A stretch of 33,295 nucleotides of DNA from Sphaerochaetaceae bacterium. Lineage in GTDB: Bacteria; Spirochaetota; Spirochaetia; Sphaerochaetales; Sphaerochaetaceae. The DNA lies in contig JAILRW010000137.1 in the NCBI GenBank assembly GCA_024698005.1, forward strand, positions 1 to 33,295. Reading direction: 5' to 3'. The notes beneath the pieces were generated by a model. The model worked only from the letters and a program-made list of their open reading frames with translations, made no database searches and had not been told where the DNA came from. Shown in pieces: positions 25,708 to 33,215 of this stretch. Both the position numbers and the translations under genes were made by a program. Position 1 is the stretch's first letter. Each line of letters begins with the position of its first letter.

Positions 25708-26084
25708 TAATGGACGCTCTCCTTCAAGAGATCTCCGAGCTCGTCTCCGCCCTTTTCAATGGCCTTGGCTGCCTTCTTCCTGAATTCGGAATTGCTGAGC
25801 ATCCTTATCAACCTTTCAGATGTGTCCTTAGCAAAGACACCGAACTTCTCAAGCTCCTCAGTATCAAGGTTTTCTAGATAATTAGAGATCTGGTCATTGG
25901 TCATCCCTGCTGTAACAGATGAAAGGCTATCTGCTTCTGCACTGATCTGCTGCTCAGCTGTTCCTCTGCGACTTACACCAAAGTATCTCTCTGCTGCAGT
26001 TGGAACGAACAGGTATAGGAAGAAGAAACAGATAACAGCCATTATTATCAAGCTGAAAAGTGAAGAAAAGAAACTACGACGCAT
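25707..26084 (-). CDS. Unknown small membrane-anchored protein (ORF125)
   Basis: I do not recognise this 125-residue protein. Residues ~8-29 form one strong transmembrane helix (SLIIMAVICFFFLYLFVP). A predicted soluble part follows, rich in Glu/Asp/Ser and likely helical, with phrases MTNDQISNYLENLDTEELEKF and RLIRMLSNSEFRKKAAKAIEKG. GAGG stands 4 bases before the ATG. It overlaps the PhnP-like gene by one base and lies just after a hairpin that follows the barrel protein gene, so it may be the first gene of the polA group. No function is offered. Confidence 0.7.
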   Translation of the reverse strand: MRRSFFSSLFSLIIMAVICFFFLYLFVPTAAERYFGVSRRGTAEQQISAEADSLSSVTAGMTNDQISNYLENLDTEELEKFGVFAKDTSERLIRMLSNSEFRKKAAKAIEKGGDELGDLLKESVH

Positions 26085-26101
26085 ATTACCTCTAATAAAG
26101 C

Positions 26102-26122
26102 TAGGGAGTTAGATGCTCCCTA
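26102..26122 (-). terminator. Weak hairpin after the barrel protein gene
   Basis: A 7-base-pair stem (TAGGGAG/CTCCCTA) with a seven-base loop lies between two minus-strand genes. On the minus strand the tail is GCTTTATT, so it is at best an attenuating terminator. Confidence 0.5.
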
Positions 26123-26135
26123 ATCATAAAAAGAA

Positions 26136-26708
26136 TCAGAGAATTCCAAAAAGCAAGGAGAAGCTTATACTTCCCTTATCAAAATTTGGAAGCCAGGATG
26201 CTCCGATATTGGCAAAGGATGCTTCTGCTGGTACATAGTAGGCAACTGAAACACCAAGGCCAAGCAATGATATGTCTGCACCAATTCTATATGTGATGTT
26301 GGATTCCTTGAGCGCATCAAGAAAACCTATCTCATCACCGTTTTTTCCCAAGACCTTCCACTCTTTCCAGTCGGATGTCTGGATTTTACATTTTGGACCA
26401 AGACCAATAGCCAGATTCAATACCTTTGCATAGTTGAATAAATAGTTAAGGGAAATATTTGTATTGAACGTTGTCAAATCATCAGTAACCTTTACTTCCC
26501 CAAGTCCAGTAAGCTGAAATCTTTTTATTGTCAATCGAGTATCAATACCAAAGGTGTAGTTATTAATATCCCCAAGAGTCTTCTGAAGATCAGAACTTCC
26601 ATTCAACTCATAGTTAGCAGTTGCTGATGGACCAAACTGAAGGTGGCTGATAGCAAACAATGAAGATGTCAAAAAAAGCAATAGTAATATTGATAGATAT
26701 TTCTTCAT
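26136..26708 (-). CDS. Small secreted protein, probable outer-membrane beta-barrel
   Basis: A 190-residue protein with a clear signal peptide (MKKYLSILLLLFLTSSLFA, cleavage likely before ISH). The mature part alternates polar and hydrophobic residues in short strands (ANYELNG, TFGIDTRLTI, FNTNISLNYLF, YRIGADISLLGLGVSVAYYV, GSISFSLLFGIL) and ends in a hydrophobic residue, features of small outer-membrane barrels. GGAG stands 7 bases before the ATG. It lies 56 bases after nadE and may share its transcript, although a promoter candidate lies between. The specific role is unknown; the barrel call rests on strand pattern only. Confidence 0.7.
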   Translation of the reverse strand: MKKYLSILLLLFLTSSLFAISHLQFGPSATANYELNGSSDLQKTLGDINNYTFGIDTRLTIKRFQLTGLGEVKVTDDLTTFNTNISLNYLFNYAKVLNLAIGLGPKCKIQTSDWKEWKVLGKNGDEIGFLDALKESNITYRIGADISLLGLGVSVAYYVPAEASFANIGASWLPNFDKGSISFSLLFGIL

Positions 26709-26730
26709 TTATTTCTCCTGCACTCTGAAA

Positions 26731-26759
26731 ATATTAAACTAATTCCTTTGCCAACACAA
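26731..26759 (-). promoter_or_regulatory. Candidate promoter of the barrel protein gene
   Basis: Minus-strand TTGTGT (26754-26759) and TAATAT (26731-26736), 17 bases apart. The -10 box ends 22 bases before the ATG, leaving room for the GGAG ribosome site. Confidence 0.4.
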
Positions 26760-26764
26760 GACTA

Positions 26765-28660
26765 CTATATTTCCCACAGAGTTCTGACAGCATCTGAAGG
26801 CATTCTCCAGTCAGATCTTGGACTGAAAGTGACACTTCCGACCTTTGGTCCATCAGGCAGACAGGAGCGCTTGAACTGCATAGCAAAGAAGCGTCTTGTA
26901 AAGACAGAAAGCCACTTCTTTATGAACTCTTCTTCGTATACTCCTTCAAAACTATGAACCGCGAGGCGGAGAACCTTCTTTGGTGCAAAGCCAAGGCGGA
27001 CAATGTAGAAAAGGAAGAAATCATGTAGCTCATATGGGCCAACAAGATCTTCTGTTACCTGACTTATGGTGCCATCGCCCTTGGCAGGTAGAAGCTCTGG
27101 AGAAACAGGAGTTGCCAGAATATCATAAAGGCTCTCTGATGCACCCGAGTAATTATTATCAGCAAAATACTTTACCAAATATCTGACCAAGGTCTTTGGG
27201 ATGGAAGCATTGACACCGTACATGCTCATATGGTCGCCATTGTAGGTAGCCCATCCAAGAGCCAGCTCCGAGAGGTCTCCCGTTCCAATTACAAGACCAC
27301 CACACTGGTTTGCAATATCCATCAGCACCTGAGTTCTCTCTCTTGCCTGAGAATTTTCGTAGGTCACGTCAGTAACGCTCTCATCGTGGCCAATATCCTC
27401 AAAATGCTGCCTTACACTCTTTGTGATATTGACCTCCTTGAAAGAAACTTTAAGAGCAGTAGCAAGCAGCTCTGCATTGGATCTTGTTCTCTTTGTGGTA
27501 CCAAAACAAGGCATAGTGACTGCAATGATATCCTTTCTATCGCGGCCGAGCATATCAAAAGCCTTTACTGTGACTAGAAGCGCAAGTGTGGAATCAAGGC
27601 CACCAGAGAGACCTACTACAGCGCTCTTGGCATTGGTGTGCTTGATTCTCTTCTTAAGACCAAGGGACTGGAGTGTGATGATCTTCTCACACCTTTCAAC
27701 TCTCTCCTTTTCACCTGATGGAACAAATGGATAGCGAGAGAAATGTCTTGTGAGCTTGTAATCTACTCTTTCGAGCTTGATATCGATCTTGAGATACCCT
27801 TCATCCTTAACATCAGGATAGGTAGAGGTGTTCATCCTCTCATGCAAAAGCTTGAATACGTCAGTTTCTGCTACAAGCAGATCATCACCAGCAAAGTTTT
27901 CCTCATTTAGGATGCTACCATTTTCCACAATCATATTGTGGGCGGTGAAGACCATATCTGTGGTGCTCTCACCCTCTCCTGCACTTGCATATATGTAAGT
28001 GGAAATCAGGCGTCCGGACATCACTTTGATCATGTCCCTTCTATACTCTTCCTTGCCGATGAGCTCATCACTTGCAGAAAGATTGACAATGATATTTGCA
28101 CCCGCAAGGGCATGCCTTGTTGAAGGAGGCTGAGGAACCCAGAGGTCTTCGCAGATTTCACAGGCGACGCTGAAGCCATCAATAGATGGGTCCCTAATAA
28201 TGATATCAGTGCCAAAAGGAACACTCTTTCCTCTGAAATTGATACTCCTTATCCCACTGAAAGCAGGAGTGAACCATCTTTTTTCATAGAATTCATCATA
28301 GTTTGGCAGATTTGTCTTCGGGATAAAACAAAGCACTTCACCGTGGAAGAGCGCCGCTGCAGTGTTGTAAAGCTTACCCTCTACTCTGATAGGAAGACCT
28401 ACATAGAAGAGCACATCGCACTCTCTTGTCTCCTCAGCAATACGAGCAAGGCTATCAAGGGAAGCTTCAAGCAGAACATCCTGCTTGAAAAGATCATTTG
28501 CAGTGTAGGAAGTAATTGAAAGCTCAGGGAATACAAGTAGCTTTACCTGCTTGCTGTCTGCTTCCTTTACTTTCTCTATAATATTATCTGAATTGAAATC
28601 ACAATCCACAACTCTGAGCTGTGGGCTTACTGCTGCTATGCGTACAAATCCGTCTTTCAT
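26765..28660 (-). CDS. nadE: Glutamine-dependent NAD+ synthetase
   Basis: A 631-residue two-domain enzyme that amidates nicotinic acid adenine dinucleotide. The N-terminal nitrilase-type glutaminase has its triad E46 (FPELS), K115 (IPKTNLPNYDEF) and C170 (EICEDLW). The C-terminal synthetase has the PP-loop GLSGGLDST near residue 350 and a NADP-typical GTGDLSELALGW. Length is normal for the glutamine-dependent class. The start codon has no Shine-Dalgarno site; a good promoter lies directly before it. The next gene downstream is the barrel protein. Confidence 0.96.
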   Translation of the reverse strand: MKDGFVRIAAVSPQLRVVDCDFNSDNIIEKVKEADSKQVKLLVFPELSITSYTANDLFKQDVLLEASLDSLARIAEETRECDVLFYVGLPIRVEGKLYNTAAALFHGEVLCFIPKTNLPNYDEFYEKRWFTPAFSGIRSINFRGKSVPFGTDIIIRDPSIDGFSVACEICEDLWVPQPPSTRHALAGANIIVNLSASDELIGKEEYRRDMIKVMSGRLISTYIYASAGEGESTTDMVFTAHNMIVENGSILNEENFAGDDLLVAETDVFKLLHERMNTSTYPDVKDEGYLKIDIKLERVDYKLTRHFSRYPFVPSGEKERVERCEKIITLQSLGLKKRIKHTNAKSAVVGLSGGLDSTLALLVTVKAFDMLGRDRKDIIAVTMPCFGTTKRTRSNAELLATALKVSFKEVNITKSVRQHFEDIGHDESVTDVTYENSQARERTQVLMDIANQCGGLVIGTGDLSELALGWATYNGDHMSMYGVNASIPKTLVRYLVKYFADNNYSGASESLYDILATPVSPELLPAKGDGTISQVTEDLVGPYELHDFFLFYIVRLGFAPKKVLRLAVHSFEGVYEEEFIKKWLSVFTRRFFAMQFKRSCLPDGPKVGSVTFSPRSDWRMPSDAVRTLWEI

Positions 28661-28669
28661 AATAAGAAA

Positions 28670-28698
28670 AGTATATACACACTTGTATAATTTGTCAT
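28670..28698 (-). promoter_or_regulatory. Candidate promoter of nadE, probably leaderless
   Basis: Minus-strand ATGACA (28693-28698) and TATACT (28670-28675) are exactly 17 bases apart, each five of six to consensus. Only 9 bases separate the -10 box from the ATG at 28660, and those bases contain no ribosome site. Confidence 0.6.
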
Positions 28699-28713
28699 TC
28701 TTAAGGAACTAGA

Positions 28714-28748
28714 TAAAAAATAATCTCCAACCAAAAGGCTGGAGATTA
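28714..28748 (-). terminator. Rho-independent terminator of the ABC importer operon
   Basis: On the minus strand a stem of about 12 pairs (TAATCTCCA and TGGAGATTA arms, one G-T pair, TTTT loop) is followed by TTTTTT. It lies 18 bases after the ATPase gene stop. Confidence 0.93.
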
Positions 28749-28765
28749 CAAACAGAACAAGAGGT

Positions 28766-29560
28766 CTAGAGAAGCATCTTGTCGTTAGCTTCAGTGTTTC
28801 CACTTGCCTTAGAGAAGAGTTCAAGAAGATCTGTTACTGTAAGATGCTTCTTGTCTTCTCCTGAAATATCAACTACTACTCTACCTGCGTCCATCATTAT
28901 CAGTCTGTTGCCGTGAGCGATTGCATCTCTCATGTTGTGTGTGACCATCATTGTTGTAAGATGATTCTCACTTACGACCTTATCTGACATGAAAAGAACC
29001 TTCTCTGCTGTCTTTGGGTCAAGCGCAGCAGTGTGTTCATCCAGGAGCAGGACCTTAGGCTTCTTGATGGTTGCCATCAGCAAGGTCAGAGCCTGTCTCT
29101 GTCCACCGGATAAAAGTCCGACCTTAGTCTTCATTCTATCCTCAAGTCCCAGATTGAGACCTTTCAGTGCCTCGTAGTACTGCTCTCTCTCGTCATTGGA
29201 GATACTCCACTTGAGACCTCTCTTCTGACCACGTCTTGCAGCAAGAGCAAGATTTTCCTCGATCATCATCTTAGGATTTGTTCCCATCATAGGATCCTGG
29301 AATACACGGCCGAGAACAGTCGCTCTCTTGAAGTCAGGCATTGATGTTACATCCTGCTCATCGATTATGATCTTGCCTGAATCTACAGGAAAGGTACCTG
29401 CAAGGGCATTGAGCATAGTAGACTTACCAGCACCATTACCACCGATTACAGTTACAAAATCACCTTCATTAAGCTGAAGATTGAGATGATTGAGAGCAAT
29501 CTTTGCATTGATCGTACCTGCGTTAAAGGTCTTTGAGATATCTTCTAGTCTTACCATCAT
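28766..29560 (-). CDS. ABC importer ATP-binding subunit (TrpXYZ-like)
   Basis: A 264-residue ATPase with Walker A GGNGAGKST, a Q-loop in RVFQDPMMGTNP, signature LLSGGQRQALTL, Walker B KVLLLDEHTAALDP and the H-loop in VTHNMRDA. It belongs with the permease and binding protein encoded upstream, forming an importer of the family that includes the streptococcal tryptophan transporter. The first ATG overlaps the permease stop (ATGA); a second ATG three bases later stands 6 bases from GGAGG and may be the real start. Confidence 0.92.
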   Translation of the reverse strand: MMVRLEDISKTFNAGTINAKIALNHLNLQLNEGDFVTVIGGNGAGKSTMLNALAGTFPVDSGKIIIDEQDVTSMPDFKRATVLGRVFQDPMMGTNPKMMIEENLALAARRGQKRGLKWSISNDEREQYYEALKGLNLGLEDRMKTKVGLLSGGQRQALTLLMATIKKPKVLLLDEHTAALDPKTAEKVLFMSDKVVSENHLTTMMVTHNMRDAIAHGNRLIMMDAGRVVVDISGEDKKHLTVTDLLELFSKASGNTEANDKMLL

Positions 29561-30468
29561 ACACCTCCCTTCTTTGGAAGCACTCTGCCTTTCCAGTATG
29601 GAACTGCAAGGAAAAGAGCTACGATCAGGGCAGAAATCAGCTTGAGGTCGTTAGTGTTGAGACCGAGCTGGAGTGTGACCTGAAGTACGAGATAGTAGAT
29701 GATTGCACCGAAGACAACAGCAAAGAGCTTGAATGCAAAGTTACCCTTGATCTTTTTCAGACAGACCTCACCGATGATAACAGCAGCAAGGCCGATGACG
29801 ATTGCACCACGACCCATGTTTACATCGACAGCACCCTGGAACTGAGCAAGAAGCGCGCCAGAAAGAGCAACGAGACCGTTACTTATGATGAGACCGAGAA
29901 TGATGTCGTTATCTGGGTTGATACCCTGTGCCCTAGCCATTTGCTTGTTGACACCAGTTGCTCTCATGGAACAGCCCTTCTCGGTTCCAAAGAACCAGTA
30001 AAGAACACCTATAAGAACAGCGATGAAGATAACAACGAGAGGAATTGGGTTTCTGAGGGACAGCTCTCTGACGTATCTCTGTGATACGAGAAGCTTGTAC
30101 TTGTCAACACTGACAGGCTGGTTAGACTTTCCACCCATGATTCTGAGGTTGACAGAATAGAGAGCAAGCTGTGTGAGAATACCTGCCAGAATTGCAGGTA
30201 TTCCACACTTGGTCTGTAGGGAGGCAGTAACGAGACCTGCTACACCACCAACGAGGAAAGCACATAGGATGCTGATCCAAGGGTTGAAACCCGCACGGAT
30301 CATAACAACACACACAGCGCCACCAGTTGCAAGAGATCCATCAACAGTGAGATCTGATACGTTAAGTATCCTGAAGGTGATGAATAGGCCGAGTGCCATG
30401 ATACCCCAGATGAGACCCTGAGATATCGCACCAGGTAATGAATATAAGAGTGAAACGAAGAAGTCCAT
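29557..30468 (-). CDS. ABC importer permease subunit (TrpXYZ-like)
   Basis: A 303-residue membrane protein with about eight to nine hydrophobic helices of the branched-chain-amino-acid/ribose permease type. The stretch GIMALGLFITFRILNVSDLTVDGS near the N-terminus is typical of the permeases that pair with PF04392 binding proteins, and ATGVNKQMARAQGINPDN is the cytoplasmic coupling loop. GAGG lies just before the ATG, 15 bases after the binding-protein stop. Substrate specificity sits in the binding protein. Confidence 0.92.
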   Translation of the reverse strand: MDFFVSLLYSLPGAISQGLIWGIMALGLFITFRILNVSDLTVDGSLATGGAVCVVMIRAGFNPWISILCAFLVGGVAGLVTASLQTKCGIPAILAGILTQLALYSVNLRIMGGKSNQPVSVDKYKLLVSQRYVRELSLRNPIPLVVIFIAVLIGVLYWFFGTEKGCSMRATGVNKQMARAQGINPDNDIILGLIISNGLVALSGALLAQFQGAVDVNMGRGAIVIGLAAVIIGEVCLKKIKGNFAFKLFAVVFGAIIYYLVLQVTLQLGLNTNDLKLISALIVALFLAVPYWKGRVLPKKGGV

Positions 30469-30483
30469 TACTACCTCAGTGCC

Positions 30484-31443
30484 TTACATTGCTTCATAGC
30501 CAGCTGGAGCCTTAATTCCAAGCTGCTCGCAAATAGACTTGTTATACTTCTTAGTTACCTGTGGAGCGTACTCAACTGGCATTGTCTTGATATCTGCGCC
30601 ATCCTTGAGGATCTTAGCAGCCATCTTACCAGTAGCAGTACCGATGTCATAGTAACTGATAGAAAGAGTTGCAACACCACAACCAGAGCAGAGACCCTCT
30701 TCACCAGCGACTACAGGAAGCTTTGCAGGAACAACTACGTTAGCGATTGCTTCGGTGTTTGCTGCAGCTGTGTTATCGGTTGGGATGTAGAGAACATCAC
30801 AGCTTGTGGTTGCCTTCTGAGCAACTGCGGATACATCGTTTGTATCTGTGAAGGAGAAACGGACGGTCTGGTAACCGAGCTTAGCAAGGTACTTCTCCAT
30901 AACTTCGATCTGATAGACAGAGTTAGCTTCAGCTGTGCAGTAGAAGAGACCTACTGTCTTAGCATTTGGGAAGAGTTCCTTGACCATATCAGCCTGCTTG
31001 TCGAGTGGAGCGAGGTCGGAAGTACCAGAGATGTTTCTTCCAACTGTACCGGACCAGTTATCGATTTCGAGAGCTGTAGCGTAATCAGTTACGGAAGTAC
31101 CAAGGATTGGAATAGTATCGGTTGCAGATGCAGCTGCCTGAAGTGGTGGAGTTGCGTTTGCAAGGATCAGATCGACCTTCTTGGATACGAAACCATTGAC
31201 AATTGTAGGACAGTTGTTGATCTCACCAGATGCATTCTGGTCATCGAATACAACCTTGTCTCCAAGTTCTGCTACGAGAGCATCCTTGAATCCCTGTGTT
31301 GCAGCATCAAGTGCTGGATGCTGTACAAACTGTACAATACCGACTGTAAACTTGTCAGAAGCCTTCTTCTCACTTGAACCCTGAGCAAATACTGCTGAGA
31401 GGACGAGAAGCATGACTAGAAGAACAACAGTAATTTTCTTCAT
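30484..31443 (-). CDS. ABC importer periplasmic substrate-binding protein (PF04392-like)
   Basis: A 319-residue secreted protein with signal peptide MKKITVVLLVMLLVLSAVFA, cleaved probably before QGSSEKK. No lipobox cysteine is present, so it should be free in the periplasm. The mature part has the family's opening FTVGIVQFVQHPALDAATQGF, the phrase KKVDLILANATPPLQAA, and YIPTDNTAAANTEAIA. The family includes TrpX; known members bind tryptophan, tyrosine or other small ligands, so the ligand is open. AAGGAG precedes the ATG by 7 bases. It heads the importer operon. Confidence 0.9.
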   Translation of the reverse strand: MKKITVVLLVMLLVLSAVFAQGSSEKKASDKFTVGIVQFVQHPALDAATQGFKDALVAELGDKVVFDDQNASGEINNCPTIVNGFVSKKVDLILANATPPLQAAASATDTIPILGTSVTDYATALEIDNWSGTVGRNISGTSDLAPLDKQADMVKELFPNAKTVGLFYCTAEANSVYQIEVMEKYLAKLGYQTVRFSFTDTNDVSAVAQKATTSCDVLYIPTDNTAAANTEAIANVVVPAKLPVVAGEEGLCSGCGVATLSISYYDIGTATGKMAAKILKDGADIKTMPVEYAPQVTKKYNKSICEQLGIKAPAGYEAM

Positions 31444-31530
31444 GATTAATCTCCTTTATATGATTTATACAGCCCACTATTTTAATTATTTAGAATTTAT
31501 AAGTAATCGTTATATAAATCACTACACAGA

Positions 31531-31559
31531 AGACTAGCGCTATAGAAAATGTATGTCAA
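31531..31559 (-). promoter_or_regulatory. Candidate promoter of the ABC importer operon
   Basis: Minus-strand TTGACA (31554-31559, perfect) and TAGTCT (31531-31536, weak) are 17 bases apart. A start near 31524 would give an AT-rich leader of about 80 bases with no obvious riboswitch or T-box. Confidence 0.4.
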
Positions 31560-31580
31560 CATATAATCGAGAATTATATT

Positions 31581-31817
31581 TTATTTCTTCTTCGAAAGTT
31601 TTTTGAGTAGTTCTACCAGCTCAAGATCATCTTGAGTGACCTGCATACTGGTTGCTACAGGGTTTTCTCCAGGACGGGTAATTTCCATCCTGATAACAGT
31701 CCCCTCTCCAATTGGTTTGGACATTACATACTGAAGGAACATCGACACCTTTGGGTGATTCTGTGCGAACTTGGTTTTGGCTTTATTTATTGCAAATAGA
31801 TCTGCTGGATTAATCAT
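31581..31817 (-). CDS. Conserved small protein of unknown function (ORF78)
   Basis: A 78-residue soluble protein, basic at its C-terminus (LKKLSKKK). It opens MINPADLFAINKAKTKFAQNHPK, then shows a probable beta segment (GTVIRMEITRPG) and a final helix (DDLELVELLKKL). I recall similar small proteins of this length from clostridia, where they are also uncharacterised; this is memory, not a search. It starts 18 bases after the MATE stop and may be co-transcribed with it. No function can be offered. Confidence 0.75.
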   Translation of the reverse strand: MINPADLFAINKAKTKFAQNHPKVSMFLQYVMSKPIGEGTVIRMEITRPGENPVATSMQVTQDDLELVELLKKLSKKK

Positions 31818-31835
31818 AGAAAGAAATATAATAAA

Positions 31836-33158
31836 TTATTTAGAAAAGTAAAATCTTCTCCAAATAAAGTAGATTGCTATTATCAGGATGGAAACGACTG
31901 AACCTAGTGGACTAGCTAGACCCATTGGAGCAAGTGACTCTGGATAGAGCTGACTGAAAATATATGCAGCTGGAATTCTTACACCGAAGGCAGAGATTAC
32001 GGAGTGTATGAAAGGAATGATTGTCCTCTCTGTTCCACAGAGGTATCCATTGAAAGGGAAAACAAAGGCAACAAGTATGATATCAAGAGAATAGGTTGCA
32101 ATGTATTCCGTTGCACTTATTATTACCTTCTCATCTTTAGTGAAGATAGTGATAAGGATTCTGGCATTCAAATTGCACAGCAGTACAATGAAAAGACCAT
32201 AGACAAAAGAAATTGCAACTGCGTACCACATTGACTTGACTGCTCTTCTGCCATCCTGATGGCCAACACACTGTGCAGTAATCGCACTGGTGCTTGAAAG
32301 CATCGCTGATGGAACTAGGAATACAGAGGCAATTATCCTCTCAACGATGCCAACTGCAGATGAGGCGATAAGGCCTCTAGAGTTGGCAATTACAGTGAGA
32401 AAAATGAAAGAAAGATGGATGAGTGTGTCCTGCGCTGCAATTGGAAGCCCGATATACAATATATTGCCTGCAAGCTTCCTATCTATCTTTCTTGAAAGTT
32501 TATATTTTCTCTTCAACAGAAGGAATGTACTTATCAGGGAACAAATTAGCTGGCTTATTGTTGTTGCAAGTGCAACACCAAGTGCACCTAGACCCATGTA
32601 TCCGGTCAGAAGAACATCTCCAAAAATATTAATAACACAGGTAAGTGCGACAATGACCATTGGAGTTCTAGAATCTCCAAGACCTCTGAAGATTGCAGAA
32701 TTGACATTATATAGAACTATGAAAGGTACACCGAGAGAGCAGATTCTCAAATAATCAACAGTGCTAGCAAGCGCTTCTGTTGGCGTTTTCATCAGCATTG
32801 CCATCTTTGCTGAAAAAAGGACCATAAGAAGAGTCAGGAACAGAGCAAAAACAGAGAATATTATATAGGAAGTAGAGATTGTCCTTTCAGTTCTCTTCTC
32901 ATCCCCTGCCCCAACAGAGTTGGCAATTGAAACAGTGGTTCCCATTGAAAGTCCTGTGATAAGAAAGGTAGCAGTTGAAAGCACTTGGGTTCCAATACTT
33001 ACAGCAGCAATTGCACTGGTTGAGGAGTACTTACCTACAACGAACAGATCGACAATTCCATATAGCTGCTGAAGCGCATTCGCAATGAAGAAAGGGATTG
33101 CGAATGAAACCAAAGTTCCAAGTACACTTCCTTTAGTCAAATCTTTGCTTTTTCTCAT
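31836..33158 (-). CDS. MATE-family multidrug/metabolite efflux protein
   Basis: A 440-residue carrier with twelve predicted helices in two MatE repeats. The opening DLTKGSVLGTLVSFAIPFFIANALQQLYGIVDLFVVGKY is diagnostic, as is SSAVGIVERI at the start of the second half, followed by QCVGHQDGRRA. These proteins export cationic drugs or metabolites using Na+ or H+. The ATG has no ribosome site; a promoter candidate lies 8 bases before it. Substrate is unknown. Confidence 0.94.
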   Translation of the reverse strand: MRKSKDLTKGSVLGTLVSFAIPFFIANALQQLYGIVDLFVVGKYSSTSAIAAVSIGTQVLSTATFLITGLSMGTTVSIANSVGAGDEKRTERTISTSYIIFSVFALFLTLLMVLFSAKMAMLMKTPTEALASTVDYLRICSLGVPFIVLYNVNSAIFRGLGDSRTPMVIVALTCVINIFGDVLLTGYMGLGALGVALATTISQLICSLISTFLLLKRKYKLSRKIDRKLAGNILYIGLPIAAQDTLIHLSFIFLTVIANSRGLIASSAVGIVERIIASVFLVPSAMLSSTSAITAQCVGHQDGRRAVKSMWYAVAISFVYGLFIVLLCNLNARILITIFTKDEKVIISATEYIATYSLDIILVAFVFPFNGYLCGTERTIIPFIHSVISAFGVRIPAAYIFSQLYPESLAPMGLASPLGSVVSILIIAIYFIWRRFYFSK

Positions 33159-33166
33159 GAAAGACT

Positions 33167-33194
33167 ATCTTACATATCTATTAACTTTCATCAA
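33167..33194 (-). promoter_or_regulatory. Candidate promoter of the MATE gene, possibly leaderless
   Basis: Minus-strand TTGATG (33189-33194) and TAAGAT (33167-33172), 16 bases apart; the -10 box ends 8 bases before the ATG. It overlaps the promoter of the divergent gene. Confidence 0.4.
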
Positions 33195-33209
33195 CTACTG
33201 CATTAGAAT
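33181..33209 (+). promoter_or_regulatory. Candidate promoter of the last gene, possibly leaderless
   Basis: TTAACT (33181-33186) and TAGAAT (33204-33209), 17 bases apart; the -10 box ends 6 bases before the ATG at 33216. No ribosome site is seen. Confidence 0.35.
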
Positions 33210-33215
33210 GAAGAC

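Noticed and set aside
29533-30084. A 183-codon open frame on the plus strand opposite the importer permease
   Set aside because: It lies wholly antisense to a well-supported permease and the end of the ATPase gene, has no ribosome site, and its Asp/Glu/Thr/Ser-rich composition is what an antisense frame of a membrane protein gives.
31444-31580. Riboswitch or T-box in the leader of the ABC importer
   Set aside because: The region is AT-rich with only weak palindromes, no T-box motif, no specifier-like stem and no terminator/antiterminator pair.
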